From contig NZ_FZOL01000001.1 of NCBI RefSeq assembly GCF_900188455.1, positions 124,001 to 188,000 of the forward strand: DNA of 64,000 nucleotides, in the 5' to 3' direction. Each line of letters opens with the position of its first letter. Within the stretch, counting starts at the first letter, position 1. Under the pieces are notes generated by a model, which saw only the letters and a list, made by a program, of their open reading frames with translations, ran no database searches and was not told where the DNA came from. Positions 43,035 to 58,720 of the stretch are shown piece by piece. This DNA comes from Pseudomonas japonica. GTDB taxonomy: Bacteria; Pseudomonadota; Gammaproteobacteria; Pseudomonadales; Pseudomonadaceae. The translations under genes and the position numbers were made by a program.

Positions 43035-44248
43035 TCTTCGGCGTCATCAAGCCCTATCCGTCGCCGCTCGTCAGCGGTCGTGGCATCGACCTGGACTTCC
43101 CGTTCCTGGTCGGCTGCCTGGCCCTGCTCGGCCTGGGCCTGGTGATGATCACCTCGGCCTCCTCGGAAGTGGCCGCGGCGCAGTCGGGCAACCCGCTGTA
43201 CCACATGATTCGCCACCTGATCTACGTGACCCTCGGCGTGGGCGCCTGCATCGTCACCATGATGGTGCCGATCGCCACCTGGCAGCGCATGGGTTTCCTC
43301 ATGCTGATCGGCGCCTTCGGCCTGCTGGTGGCGGTGCTGGTGCCCGGCATCGGCCGTGAGGTGAACGGGTCGATGCGCTGGATCGGTTTCAGCTTCTTCA
43401 ACGTGCAGCCTTCGGAAATCGCCAAGGTCTTCGTGGTGGTCTACCTCGCCGGCTACCTGGTGCGACGCCAGCAGGAAGTGCGCGAGAGCTGGATGGGGTT
43501 CTTCAAGCCGTTCATCGTTCTCCTGCCCATGGCCGGCCTGCTGCTGATGGAGCCGGACTTCGGTGCCACCGTGGTAATGATGGGCTCCGCCGCGGCGATG
43601 CTGTTCCTCGGTGGGGTGGGCCTGTTCCGCTTCGGCCTGATGGTGGTGCTGGCGGTGGGCGCGGTGTTCGTGCTGGTCCAGGCCCAGCCTTACCGGATGG
43701 CGCGTCTGATCACCTTCACCGACCCCTGGTCCGACCAGTTCGGTTCCGGTTACCAGCTGACCCAGGCGCTGATCGCCTTCGGTCGCGGCGAGTGGTTCGG
43801 CGTTGGCCTGGGCAACAGCGTGCAGAAGCAGTTCTACCTGCCGGAAGCGCACACCGACTTCGTGTTCTCCGTGCTCGCCGAGGAACTGGGCGTGGTCGGT
43901 TCGCTGCTGACCGTGGCGCTGTTCGTCTTCGTCACCGTGCGCGCGCTGTACATCGGCCTGTGGGCGGAGAAGGCCAAGCAGTTCTTCGCCGCGTATGTGG
44001 CCTTCGGCCTGGCATTCCTGTGGATCGGCCAGTTCCTCATCAACATCGGGGTGAACGTCGGCCTGCTGCCGACCAAAGGCCTGACCCTGCCATTCCTCAG
44101 CTATGGCGGCAGCTCCCTGGTCATCTGCTGTGCCTGCGTCGGGTTGCTGTTGCGCATCGAATGGGAGAGCCGCACGCACCTGGGCAGCGAGGAACACGAA
44201 TTCGACGAAAACGATTTTGCCGAGGAGCCGAATCATCATGGCCGCTGA
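43031..44248 (+). CDS. ftsW: Septal peptidoglycan polymerase FtsW (SEDS family)
   Basis: A 405-residue SEDS-family glycosyltransferase with about ten membrane segments that polymerises lipid II at the septum with FtsI. Motifs include GREVNGSMRWI near residue 113, QPSEIAKV near residue 130 and GLTLPFLSYGGSS near residue 350. The cytoplasmic tail is acidic. It overlaps murD by 4 and murG by 11 bases. Confidence 0.96.
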   Translation: MIFGVIKPYPSPLVSGRGIDLDFPFLVGCLALLGLGLVMITSASSEVAAAQSGNPLYHMIRHLIYVTLGVGACIVTMMVPIATWQRMGFLMLIGAFGLLVAVLVPGIGREVNGSMRWIGFSFFNVQPSEIAKVFVVVYLAGYLVRRQQEVRESWMGFFKPFIVLLPMAGLLLMEPDFGATVVMMGSAAAMLFLGGVGLFRFGLMVVLAVGAVFVLVQAQPYRMARLITFTDPWSDQFGSGYQLTQALIAFGRGEWFGVGLGNSVQKQFYLPEAHTDFVFSVLAEELGVVGSLLTVALFVFVTVRALYIGLWAEKAKQFFAAYVAFGLAFLWIGQFLINIGVNVGLLPTKGLTLPFLSYGGSSLVICCACVGLLLRIEWESRTHLGSEEHEFDENDFAEEPNHHGR

Positions 44249-45309
44249 CGGCAAGAACGTATTGATCATGGCCGGCGGTACCGGCGGCCATGTGTTCCCG
44301 GCGCTGGCGTGCGCGCGGGAGTTCCAGGCGCGTGGTTTCACCGTGCACTGGCTGGGTACGCCCCGCGGGATCGAGAACGAACTGGTGCCGCAGGCCGGCC
44401 TGCAACTGCACCTGATCAACGTCACCGGCCTGCGTGGCAAGAGCAAGCTGTCGTTGCTCAAGGCACCCTTCACGCTGGTCAAGGCGGTGCTCCAGGCGCG
44501 GCGAATCATCCGCCAGTTGAACCCGGTCTGCGTGGTTGGCTTCGGCGGCTATGTCACCGGTCCTGGCGGTGTGGCGGCGAAGCTGGCCGGCGTGCCGGTG
44601 GTGATCCACGAGCAGAATGCCCGCGCCGGTACCGCCAATCGGATGCTGGTACCGCTGGCCGGACGGGTCTGTGAAGCTTTCCCGGATACCTTCGATGCCA
44701 GCACCAAACGCCGTACCACCGGTAACCCGGTGCGCGCCGAGCTGTTCCTGGAGCCGGTTCGCGAAGCCCTGGCCGGACGCCGCGCGCGTCTGCTGGTGCT
44801 GGGTGGCAGCCTGGGCGCCGAACCGCTGAACAAGCTGCTGCCCCAGGCCCTGGCCCTGGTGCCGGAAGCCATCCGCCCGGAGGTGTTCCACCAGGCCGGA
44901 AAGAACCACGACCAGATCACCGCCGAGCGCTATCGCGACGCGGGAGTCACGGCTCAGGTGGAGCCGTTCATCAAGGACATGGCCCAGGCCTATGGCTGGG
45001 CCGACCTGGTGGTGTGCCGTGCCGGCGCGCTGACCGTCAGCGAACTGGCCGCGGCCGGTCTGCCCTCGATGCTGGTGCCCTTGCCCCATGCGATCGACGA
45101 CCACCAGACCCACAACGCCCATTATCTGGCACGCGAAGGCGCCGCCTTCCTGATGCCGCAAGCGACAACTGGCGCAGCGCAGCTCGCTGAACGCCTGAAC
45201 GAGGTGCTGATGCAACCGGAAAAACTCGACACCATGGCGACCACCGCGCGCCGCCTGGCCAAACCCGCCGCTACCCGCACCGTGGTCGATATCTGCCTGG
45301 AGGTGGCCC

Positions 45310-45317
<8 letters not shown>
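44238..45317 (+). CDS. murG: Lipid II synthase MurG
   Basis: A 359-residue GT28 glycosyltransferase that adds GlcNAc to lipid I on the inner leaflet. The N-terminal [12 protein letters not shown] (near residue 12), [13 protein letters not shown] and [16 protein letters not shown] motifs are diagnostic. The ATG at 44238 lies within the end of ftsW; a longer frame from 44103 is out-of-frame ftsW sequence. Overlaps murC by 8 bases. Confidence 0.96.
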
Positions 45318-47720
<2,403 letters not shown>

Positions 47721-47724
47721 GCCC

Positions 47725-48594
47725 ATGCAAGGCGCGATGGTACGTCATCAGCAACCCGCCACCGGTCGCAACAAGCCGGTGCCGCGTGGTGCCAGTCGGA
47801 TGGTGGCCAAGGAGCCACTGTCGGCGCGCCTGCCCAAGCCGAACTTCAGCATCTTCAAGCGGTTGCTGTGGCCGGTCCTGCTGGTCGCCGCCGGTTTCGG
47901 CGCCTACGAGGGCGCGCAACGGCTGATGCCGTACGCCGACCGGCCGATCACCAAGATCGCCGTGCAGGGCGATCTCAGCTACATCAGCCAGCAGGCGGTG
48001 CAGCAGCGGATCGCGCCCTATGTGGCGGCGAGCTTCTTCACCGTCGACCTGGCGAGCATGCGCACCGAGCTGGAGCAGATGCCCTGGATCGCCCATGCCG
48101 AAGTACGCCGCGTGTGGCCGGACGAAGTGGTGATCCGCCTGGAAGAACAGCTGCCGGTGGCACGCTGGGGCGAGGATGCCTTGCTCAACAACCAGGGCCA
48201 GGCCTTCACCCCGCGCGAACTGGCGAACTACGAGCACCTGCCGCAGCTGTTCGGGCCGCAGCGGGCACAGCAACAAGTGATGCAGCAATATCAGGTACTG
48301 AACCAGATGTTGCGTCCCCTGGGCTTTTCGATCGCCCGCCTGGAACTGCGCGAGCGTGGCAGTTGGTTCCTGACCACCGGCGCCGGCAGCGCGGGACCGG
48401 GGATCGAACTGCTGCTGGGGCGTGACCATCTGGTGGAAAAGATGCGCCGCTTCATTGCCATTTATAACAGCACGCTCAAAGAACAGATCACGAACATCGC
48501 CCGCATCGATCTGCGTTATGCCAATGGCCTTGCCGTTGGCTGGCGGGAACCGATTGCACAGCCCGCGGCCCAACCCGCCGTGGCGAAGAATTAG
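47725..48594 (+). CDS. ftsQ: Cell division protein FtsQ
   Basis: A 289-residue bitopic divisome protein with an N-terminal basic cytoplasmic part, one membrane segment (about residues 50-68, [17 protein letters not shown]), a POTRA domain ([14 protein letters not shown] onward) and a beta domain. It recruits FtsL and FtsB. The ATG at 47725 with AGG upstream is preferred; an in-frame ATG 12 bases later is possible, and the longer frame from 47650 is ddlB shadow. Confidence 0.93.
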   Translation: MQGAMVRHQQPATGRNKPVPRGASRMVAKEPLSARLPKPNFSIFKRLLWPVLLVAAGFGAYEGAQRLMPYADRPITKIAVQGDLSYISQQAVQQRIAPYVAASFFTVDLASMRTELEQMPWIAHAEVRRVWPDEVVIRLEEQLPVARWGEDALLNNQGQAFTPRELANYEHLPQLFGPQRAQQQVMQQYQVLNQMLRPLGFSIARLELRERGSWFLTTGAGSAGPGIELLLGRDHLVEKMRRFIAIYNSTLKEQITNIARIDLRYANGLAVGWREPIAQPAAQPAVAKN

Positions 48595-48609
48595 AGAGAG
48601 GCAGGACCC

Positions 48610-49863
48610 ATGGCAAATGCGCAAAGCGGCAAAATGATCGTCGGGCTGGATATCGGCACGTCCAAGGTGGTTGCACTGGTGGGCGAAGTCGCCGCCGACG
48701 GCACTCTGGAAATCGTCGGTATCGGTACCCACCCGTCGCGCGGGTTGAAGAAGGGCGTGGTGGTCAACATCGAGTCCACCGTGCAGTCGATCCAGCGCGC
48801 CGTCGAAGAGGCCCAGTTGATGGCCGGCTGCCGGATCCACTCGGCCTTCGTTGGCGTGGCCGGCAATCACATCCGCAGCCTGAACTCCCACGGCATCGTC
48901 GCCATCCGCGACCGTGAGGTCAGCACCGCCGACCTGGAGCGGGTCCTGGATGCCGCGCAGGCCGTGGCCATCCCGGCCGACCAGCGCGTGCTGCACACCC
49001 TGCCGCAGGACTATGTGATCGACAATCAGGAGGGCGTGCGCGAGCCACTGGGCATGTCCGGCGTGCGTCTGGAGGCCAAGGTCCACGTGGTGACCTGCGC
49101 CGTCAACGCCGCGCAGAACATCGAGAAGTGCGTGCGTCGCTGCGGCCTGGAAATCGACGACATCATCCTAGAGCAACTGGCCTCGGCCTACTCGGTGCTC
49201 ACCGATGACGAGAAAGAGCTGGGCGTCTGCCTGGTGGACATCGGTGGCGGCACCACCGACATCGCCATCTTCACTGAAGGCGCGATCCGTCACACCGCGG
49301 TGATCCCGATCGCCGGCGACCAGGTGACCAACGACATCGCCATGGCCCTGCGTACGCCGACCCAGTACGCCGAAGAGATCAAGATCCGCTACGCCTGTGC
49401 CCTGGCCAAGCTGGCCGGTGCCGGCGAAACCATCAAGGTGCCGAGCGTCGGTGACCGTCCGCCGCGCGAGCTGTCGCGCCAGGCCCTGGCCGAAGTGGTC
49501 GAGCCGCGCTACGACGAGCTGTTCACCCTGATCCAGGCCGAGCTGCGTCGCAGTGGCTACGAGGACCTGGTGCCGGCGGGCATCGTCCTCACCGGCGGTA
49601 CCTCGAAGATGGAAGGCGCGGTGGAACTGGCCGAGGAAATCTTCCACATGCCGGTGCGCCTTGGCGTGCCGCACAGCGTCCGCGGCCTCAGCGACGTGGT
49701 ACGCAACCCGATTTATTCCACTGGCGTGGGCTTGCTCACCTACGGCCTGCAGAAGCAGTCCGACGGCGTGCCCGTGCCAGGTATCAGAAACGACAGCTAT
49801 GGCGATGAACCAAAGGCCCCGGTGCTTGAGCGATTCAAGCGTTGGGTCCAGGGAAACTTTTAA
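48610..49863 (+). CDS. ftsA: Cell division actin homolog FtsA
   Basis: A 417-residue actin-fold ATPase that tethers FtsZ to the membrane. IVGLDIGTSKVVALVGE near residue 13 is the phosphate-1 motif, VDIGGGTTDIAIF near residue 208 is phosphate-2, and LTGGTSKMEG near residue 330 is the adenosine motif. The C-terminal amphipathic helix (ERFKRWVQGNF) is the membrane anchor. It lies 15 bases after ftsQ. Confidence 0.96.
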   Translation: MANAQSGKMIVGLDIGTSKVVALVGEVAADGTLEIVGIGTHPSRGLKKGVVVNIESTVQSIQRAVEEAQLMAGCRIHSAFVGVAGNHIRSLNSHGIVAIRDREVSTADLERVLDAAQAVAIPADQRVLHTLPQDYVIDNQEGVREPLGMSGVRLEAKVHVVTCAVNAAQNIEKCVRRCGLEIDDIILEQLASAYSVLTDDEKELGVCLVDIGGGTTDIAIFTEGAIRHTAVIPIAGDQVTNDIAMALRTPTQYAEEIKIRYACALAKLAGAGETIKVPSVGDRPPRELSRQALAEVVEPRYDELFTLIQAELRRSGYEDLVPAGIVLTGGTSKMEGAVELAEEIFHMPVRLGVPHSVRGLSDVVRNPIYSTGVGLLTYGLQKQSDGVPVPGIRNDSYGDEPKAPVLERFKRWVQGNF

Positions 49864-49917
49864 GTTTCAAAGCAGTAGTGGTAGGCGCAAAACTAGAGAA
49901 ATGAAAGGAGAGGGAAA

Positions 49918-51114
49918 ATGTTCGAGCTCGTAGACAACGTCCCGCAAAGTCCGGTCATCAAGGTGATCGGCGTCGGTGGCGGCGGTGGCAACGCCGTCAA
50001 CCACATGGTCAAGAGCAGCATCGAAGGCGTCGAGTTCATCTGCGCCAACACGGATGCTCAGGCCCTGAAAAACATCGGTGCGCGCACCATCCTGCAACTG
50101 GGTACCGGCGTGACCAAGGGCCTGGGCGCGGGCGCGAATCCGGAAATCGGCCGCCAGGCCGCGCTGGAAGACCGCGAGCGTATCGCCGAGGTGCTGCAGG
50201 GCACCAACATGGTCTTCATCACCACCGGCATGGGTGGTGGTACCGGTACCGGTGCCGCGCCGATCATCGCCGAAGTGGCCAAGGAACTGGGCATCCTCAC
50301 CGTTGCGGTGGTGACCCGTCCGTTCCCGTTCGAGGGTCGCAAGCGCATGCAGATCGCCGATGAAGGCATCCGCGCGCTGGCTGACAGCGTCGACTCGCTG
50401 ATCACCATCCCGAACGAGAAGCTGCTGACCATCCTGGGCAAGGATGCCAGCCTGCTGTCGGCCTTCGCCAAGGCGGACGACGTGCTGGCCGGTGCCGTTC
50501 GCGGTATCTCCGACATCATCAAGCGTCCGGGCATGATCAACGTCGACTTCGCCGACGTGCGTACCGTGATGAGCGAGATGGGCATGGCGATGATGGGTAC
50601 CGGCTGCGCCAGCGGTCCGAACCGTGCGCGCGAAGCCACCGAGGCGGCGATCCGCAACCCGCTGCTGGAAGACGTCAACCTGCAGGGCGCTCGCGGCATC
50701 CTGGTCAACATCACCGCGGGTCCGGACCTGTCCCTGGGCGAATACTCCGATGTGGGTAGCATCATCGAGGCGTTCGCATCCGACCACGCGATGGTCAAGG
50801 TCGGTACCGTGATCGATCCGGACATGCGCGACGAGCTGCACGTCACCGTGGTCGCCACGGGTCTGGGCGCGAAGATCGAAAAACCGGTCAAGGTCATCGA
50901 CAACACCCTGCAGGCCGCGGCCGCGCAAGTGTCGACCCCGGCCCCGGCGCCTGTGCGCAACGAGCAACCGGCGGTGAACTACCGCGATCTGGAGCGTCCG
51001 ACCGTGATGCGCAACCAGACCCACGCCGGCGCGGCAGCTGCTGCCAAGCTCAATCCGCAGGACGATCTGGATTACCTGGATATCCCGGCTTTCCTGCGTC
51101 GTCAGGCCGATTGA
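49918..51114 (+). CDS. ftsZ: Cell division tubulin homolog FtsZ
   Basis: A 398-residue GTPase forming the division ring. The tubulin signature GGGTGTG is at residues 106-112, and NVDFADV (T7 loop region) is near residue 207. After a variable linker rich in Ala and Pro, the conserved tail DYLDIPAFLRRQAD binds FtsA and ZipA. It has its own strong AAAGGAG site, and the 54-base gap from ftsA leaves room for separate control. Confidence 0.98.
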   Translation: MFELVDNVPQSPVIKVIGVGGGGGNAVNHMVKSSIEGVEFICANTDAQALKNIGARTILQLGTGVTKGLGAGANPEIGRQAALEDRERIAEVLQGTNMVFITTGMGGGTGTGAAPIIAEVAKELGILTVAVVTRPFPFEGRKRMQIADEGIRALADSVDSLITIPNEKLLTILGKDASLLSAFAKADDVLAGAVRGISDIIKRPGMINVDFADVRTVMSEMGMAMMGTGCASGPNRAREATEAAIRNPLLEDVNLQGARGILVNITAGPDLSLGEYSDVGSIIEAFASDHAMVKVGTVIDPDMRDELHVTVVATGLGAKIEKPVKVIDNTLQAAAAQVSTPAPAPVRNEQPAVNYRDLERPTVMRNQTHAGAAAAAKLNPQDDLDYLDIPAFLRRQAD

Positions 51115-51141
51115 TGGAATTTATCAGGGGTATTAGGGTGA

Positions 51142-51186
51142 TTGGTGTTCAGCAAAGGCGGGGTCTGTTATCATCCTCAGCCTTTG
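51142..51186 (+). promoter_or_regulatory. Candidate lpxC promoter and leader hairpin
   Basis: TTGGTG (51142-51147), an 18-base spacer and TGTTAT (51166-51171) could be the lpxC promoter. Overlapping it, CAAAGGC (51153-51159) and GCCTTTG (51180-51186) form a 7-bp inverted repeat with a 20-base loop. It may instead act as a weak hairpin after ftsZ. Both readings are tentative. Confidence 0.35.
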
Positions 51187-51190
51187 TTGA

Positions 51191-52138
<948 letters not shown>

Positions 52139-52161
52139 GCTCGAATACTCTCTCTAGTTTG

Positions 52162-52187
52162 AAGGCCACCCTCGGGTGGCCTTTTTT
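52162..52187. terminator. Terminator after lpxC
   Basis: AAGGCCACC paired with GGTGGCCTT, followed by a run of T bases. It lies between lpxC and the convergent dciA-like gene, ending the long dcw transcript. Confidence 0.93.
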
Positions 52188-52199
52188 ATGGGGATGGAT

Positions 52200-52670
52200 T
52201 CATTCGTCGGCTGGTTTCTTCCCGCCCTTGGCATGACTGGCCAGGCGCTCCAGCGCGGCGCGCAGTTTCGGGTCGCTGATGCCCTCGGCGGTGGCCTGGA
52301 TGTTTTCCGCGGACTTGTCGGAGATGTCGATGACATGGCTGGCGCTGCGCGTCACGCCGGTGACCGGCTGTACCTTGAACAGGATGCGGGTCAGGTTGGC
52401 GAACGCCTCCAGTTGCTGCAACTGCCGTTGCAGGCGTTTCTGCTGATAGCGCAGGCGAGTTGCCCAGTGACCGTCGGTGACCACCAGCATCAGCGTGCCC
52501 TCACGCCAGGACGCGACATGGCAATGCTCGCGCGCGGCTGGCTGCAACTGGCTATCCAGCAGGCGCTGCAGATGGGCAATGCGCTGAGCCTGGCTGAACA
52601 GAACCTTGAGCGGACGCGCTTCGCGCAGCAACACGGCGGGCGCACGGGCGGGGGAAGGGCGATAGGCCAT
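52200..52670 (-). CDS. DUF721 protein, DciA-like
   Basis: A 156-residue DUF721 protein. Members of this family include DciA, the ancestral loader of the replicative helicase DnaB in bacteria without DnaC. The conserved core is SQLQPAAREHCHVASWREGTL then LVVTDGHWATRLRYQQKRL (about residues 45-90). The ATG at 52670 (MAYRPSPARAP) matches the start I recall for Pseudomonas homologs; in-frame ATGs at 52700 and 52724 are less likely. Its place between lpxC and secA is conserved. Confidence 0.83.
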   Translation of the reverse strand: MAYRPSPARAPAVLLREARPLKVLFSQAQRIAHLQRLLDSQLQPAAREHCHVASWREGTLMLVVTDGHWATRLRYQQKRLQRQLQQLEAFANLTRILFKVQPVTGVTRSASHVIDISDKSAENIQATAEGISDPKLRAALERLASHAKGGKKPADE

Positions 52671-52851
52671 GGCGAGACTCGGGATGACAATGTTGGCCAT
52701 CTTACCAGAGCGCAGCCTGAACATCGTGGGAGTGGCAATCTTGCGCCGACGGGTTGAAGTTGGCGAAAAAGCCCTTATTGTACAAAAGCCCCGTCACAGC
52801 GCTGTGCCAGCATCGTGGAACTTCGCCACTTTCCTCACCATCGTTTCCGGG

Positions 52852-52857
52852 TAGAAT
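52852..52857 (+). promoter_or_regulatory. Possible -10 element for secA
   Basis: TAGAAT at 52852-52857 is a good -10 hexamer about 85 bases before the secA ATG, but no strong -35 is seen at the right distance. The 271-bp gap 52671-52941 holds no gene I can support. Confidence 0.25.
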
Positions 52858-52941
52858 GCTCGTTCGCATGCGGCCTGCAAGGGCTGCACGGGCGACTCAC
52901 GGGGCCGCCCTCCATCCCTACGTGTGGAAGATCCTGCCGAT

Positions 52942-55674
<2,733 letters not shown>

Positions 55675-55705
55675 TCCAGCCGTGCCACGCTGAAACATGA
55701 ACACC

Positions 55706-55736
55706 GCGCCGCGACCGGGTCATCCCGTCGCGGCGC
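55706..55736 (+). terminator. Hairpin after secA
   Basis: GCGCCGCGAC paired with GTCGCGGCGC, extended inward by GGG/CCC with a one-base bulge. It lies 32 bases past the secA stop and lacks a good T run, so it may be partial, leaving argJ co-transcribed to some degree. Confidence 0.5.
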
Positions 55737-55795
55737 TGTTCCATTCCAAGCGCCGTTGACTCGAAGACGGCGTATTTTTTTCTAGGAGCGCTTTC

Positions 55796-57013
55796 ATGGC
55801 TGTTGGTCTTGGTCCTTTGCCAACGTTGCACCCGGTTCCCGGTTTCGAACTCGGCATCGCCTCTGCGGGCATCAAGCGCCCCGGGCGCAAGGATGTGGTG
55901 GTGATGCGCTGTGCCGAAGGCTCCAGCGTCGCTGGCGTGTTCACCCTGAACGCCTTCTGCGCCGCCCCGGTGATCCTTGCCAAGCAGCGCGTGCAGGGCA
56001 CCGTGCGCTACCTGCTGACCAACACCGGTAATGCCAACGCCGGTACTGGCGCCCCGGGTCTGGCCGCCGCCGAGCGCACCTGCGCCAGGCTGGCCGAGCT
56101 GACCGGCGTCGACGCCAGCGCCGTGCTGCCGTTCTCCACCGGTGTCATCGGCGAGCCGCTGCCGGTCGAGAAGATCGAAGGCGCGCTGCAGGCCGCCCTG
56201 GACAACCTGTCCGAGAACAACTGGGCCGAAGCCGCCACCGGCATCATGACCACCGACACCCTGCCCAAGGGCGCCAGCCGTCAGTTCCAGCATGATGGCG
56301 TGACCATCACCGTCACCGGCATCAGCAAGGGTGCCGGCATGATTCGTCCGAACATGGCCACCATGCTCGGCTACATCGCCACCGACGCCAAGGTCGCGCC
56401 GGCGGTGCTCAAGGACCTGATGCTGGACGGCGCCAACAAGTCGTTCAACCGCATCACCATCGATGGCGACACCTCGACCAACGACTGCTGCATGCTGATC
56501 GCCACCGGCCAGGCCGATGTGGCCGAGATCACCGAGGCCAGCGGCCCGCTGTTCGACGCGCTGAAGAAGGCTGTGTTCGAAGTCTGCATGGAGGTCGCAC
56601 AGGCCATCGTCCGTGACGGCGAAGGCGCCACCAAGTTCGTCACCGTGCAGGTCAACGGCGGCGGCAACCACCAGGAATGCCTGGATGTCGGTTATGCCGT
56701 GGCCCACTCGCCACTGATCAAGACCGCGCTGTTCGCGTCCGACCCGAACTGGGGCCGTATCCTCGCCGCCGTTGGCCGCGCCGGTGTACCGAACCTCGAC
56801 GTCAGCCTGATCGACGTGTACCTGGACAGCGTCTGCATCGCTAGCAAGGGCGGGCGCAGCGCCAGCTACACCGAGGACCAGGGCGCCGCGGTCATGGCCC
56901 AGGAAGAGATCACCATCCGCATCGAACTGGGTCGCGGCCAGTGCAACGAGACCATCTGGACCACCGACCTGTCCCACGAGTACGTGAAGATCAACGCGGA
57001 ATACCGCACCTGA
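55796..57013 (+). CDS. argJ: Bifunctional ornithine acetyltransferase / N-acetylglutamate synthase ArgJ
   Basis: A 405-residue enzyme of the cyclic arginine pathway that moves acetyl from N-acetylornithine to glutamate. ArgJ cuts itself before the nucleophilic Thr in A-T-M-L, here A188/T189 ([12 protein letters not shown]), giving alpha and beta chains. The RPNMATML and [10 protein letters not shown] segments and the C-terminal [12 protein letters not shown] are typical. It has its own start 121 bases after secA. Confidence 0.96.
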   Translation: MAVGLGPLPTLHPVPGFELGIASAGIKRPGRKDVVVMRCAEGSSVAGVFTLNAFCAAPVILAKQRVQGTVRYLLTNTGNANAGTGAPGLAAAERTCARLAELTGVDASAVLPFSTGVIGEPLPVEKIEGALQAALDNLSENNWAEAATGIMTTDTLPKGASRQFQHDGVTITVTGISKGAGMIRPNMATMLGYIATDAKVAPAVLKDLMLDGANKSFNRITIDGDTSTNDCCMLIATGQADVAEITEASGPLFDALKKAVFEVCMEVAQAIVRDGEGATKFVTVQVNGGGNHQECLDVGYAVAHSPLIKTALFASDPNWGRILAAVGRAGVPNLDVSLIDVYLDSVCIASKGGRSASYTEDQGAAVMAQEEITIRIELGRGQCNETIWTTDLSHEYVKINAEYRT

Positions 57014-57081
57014 TCGAGGGCCGCCGTGTCGCCTGGCGACGCGGCGGCATCCCTTGCAATCCCCCTCTGCGGAGCAGAAAG

Positions 57082-58026
57082 ATGAAACGGATTCATGTCG
57101 CCGCCGCCGTCATTCGTGGCGCGGATGGCCGTATTCTGATTGCCCGTCGTGGCGAAACCCAGCATCAGGGCGGCCTCTGGGAGTTTCCTGGCGGCAAGGT
57201 CGAAGACGGCGAAGCCGTGGAGACCGCCCTGGCGCGTGAGCTGCGTGAAGAACTGGGCATCGAGGTGGGCGCCGCGCGGCCACTGATCGAAGTCCGCCAC
57301 GATTATCCGGACAAACACATCCTCCTGGACGTCTGGGAGGTCTCTGCGTTCTCTGGCGAACCCCATGGCGCCGAGGGCCAGCCACTGGCCTGGGTGTCGC
57401 CACGGGACCTGGGACAGTACGAGTTCCCCGAGGCCAATCGGCCGATCGTCGCGGCGGCGCGTCTGCCGGGTGAATACCTGATCACTCCGGATGGTCTGGA
57501 AACCCCGCAGTTGCTGCGCGGCATCCAGAAGGCGGTTGCCAGCGGAATCAAGCTGGTGCAGTTGCGGGCGCCGAACATGTACGACCCGAAATACCGTGAT
57601 GTCGCGGTGGACGCGGTCGGACTCTGCGCGGGCAAGGCACAACTGATGCTCAAGGGGCCACTGGAATGGCTGGGGGATTTCCCGTCCGCCGGCTGGCACC
57701 TGACCTCGGAACAACTGCGCAAGTACGCCGCCAATGGCCGGCCGTTCCCGAAGAACCGCTGGCTGGCGGCGTCCTGCCATAACGCCGAGGAGCTGGCCTT
57801 GGCCGAGCGCATGGGCGTGGATTTCGTCACCCTGTCGCCGGTGCAGGCCACCCAGACCCATCCCGAGGCGCAGCCACTGGGTTGGGACGTCGCCGAGCGA
57901 CTGATCGAGGGCTTCAACCAGCCGGTGTTCCTGCTGGGCGGGGTCGGTACCGCCGAGCGTGAGCGTGCCTGGCAGGTTGGTGCGCAGGGAGTGGCGGGGA
58001 TCCGGGCGTTCTGGCCCGAGGCCTGA
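57082..58026 (+). CDS. mutT: Nudix hydrolase (MutT) fused to a degenerate ThiE/TenI domain
   Basis: A 314-residue two-domain protein. Residues 1 to about 130 are MutT-like with a perfect Nudix box at residues 38-60 (G-x5-E-x7-RELREELGI), so it likely hydrolyses 8-oxo-dGTP. Residues about 140-314 resemble thiamine-phosphate synthase/TenI. ThiE catalytic motifs look degenerate: QLRAP where ThiE has QLR-x-K, and GWHLTS where GVHLGQ is expected. The ATG at 57082 follows a GGAG site. The fusion is known in Pseudomonas; the second domain's role is not. Confidence 0.88.
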   Translation: MKRIHVAAAVIRGADGRILIARRGETQHQGGLWEFPGGKVEDGEAVETALARELREELGIEVGAARPLIEVRHDYPDKHILLDVWEVSAFSGEPHGAEGQPLAWVSPRDLGQYEFPEANRPIVAAARLPGEYLITPDGLETPQLLRGIQKAVASGIKLVQLRAPNMYDPKYRDVAVDAVGLCAGKAQLMLKGPLEWLGDFPSAGWHLTSEQLRKYAANGRPFPKNRWLAASCHNAEELALAERMGVDFVTLSPVQATQTHPEAQPLGWDVAERLIEGFNQPVFLLGGVGTAERERAWQVGAQGVAGIRAFWPEA

Positions 58027-58044
58027 AAACCCAACGGCGGCCCC

Positions 58045-58137
58045 GTAGGAGCTGGCTTGCCTGCGAAGGACCGCGCAGCGGTCCCTGACTTCAATCGGGG
58101 ACCGCTGCGCGGTCCTTCGCAGGCAAGCCAGCTCCTA
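58045..58137. repeat. 93-bp REP doublet after mutT
   Basis: Perfect 41-bp arms beginning GTAGGAGCTGGCTTGCCTGC, with an 11-base loop. It belongs to the same family as the elements at 1974 and 63288, but with GCTGGCTTGCCTGC replacing GCGTGGCTTGCCCGC in both arms, that is, compensating changes. It lies between convergent mutT and the adenosyltransferase gene. Confidence 0.87.
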
Positions 58138-58156
58138 CACGGGAGCGCGGTGGGTT

Positions 58157-58717
58157 TCAGGGTTTTGTGGCGGCCTGCCATAGAACTTCGGCAATGCCCT
58201 GACGCCGCGCGATCAACCGCGCCGCCACGAACAACAGGTCCGACAACCGGTTGATGTAGGCCAGTCCCACCCCCGCCAGCGGTTCCACCGCATTCAACTG
58301 CTGACAGCGCCGCTCCGCGCTACGGGCCAGGCTGCGACAGACATGCGCCTGCGCCACCAGCATCGAGCCGCCCGGCAGGATGAAGTTTTCCAGCGGACCC
58401 AGCTCTTCGTTCCAGTGGTCGATGGCCGCCTCGAGCCGTTCCACTTCCGCCGCGTTCAGCGCCTGGTAGCTCGGCATCGCCAGTTCGCCGCCCAGATCGA
58501 ACAGACGATGCTGGCAGGGCGCGAGCACTTCGATCAGTTCGTTCAAGCCTTGCTCGGCCAGCCCGGCCAGGAGCACTCCCAACTGGCTGTTCAGCGTATC
58601 GACTTCGCCGATGGCTTCGACGCGCGGGTGGTCCTTGGGCACCCGGCGGCCGTCGCCGAGGCCGGTCTCGCCCTTGTCGCCGGTGCGGGTGTAGATCTTC
58701 GACAGGCGAAAGCCCAT
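58157..58717 (-). CDS. PduO-type ATP:cob(I)alamin adenosyltransferase
   Basis: A 186-residue enzyme that adenosylates cob(I)alamin to coenzyme B12. The N-terminal ATP-binding motif IYTRTGDKGETGLGDG, the FILPGGSMLVAQAHVCRSLARSAER segment near residue 112 and the C-terminal INRLSDLLFVAARL are diagnostic of the PduO family, distinct from CobA/CobO. The start lies 3 bases after the stop of the sensor kinase gene, so they share a transcript. Confidence 0.93.
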   Translation of the reverse strand: MGFRLSKIYTRTGDKGETGLGDGRRVPKDHPRVEAIGEVDTLNSQLGVLLAGLAEQGLNELIEVLAPCQHRLFDLGGELAMPSYQALNAAEVERLEAAIDHWNEELGPLENFILPGGSMLVAQAHVCRSLARSAERRCQQLNAVEPLAGVGLAYINRLSDLLFVAARLIARRQGIAEVLWQAATKP

Positions 58718-58720
58718 GGT

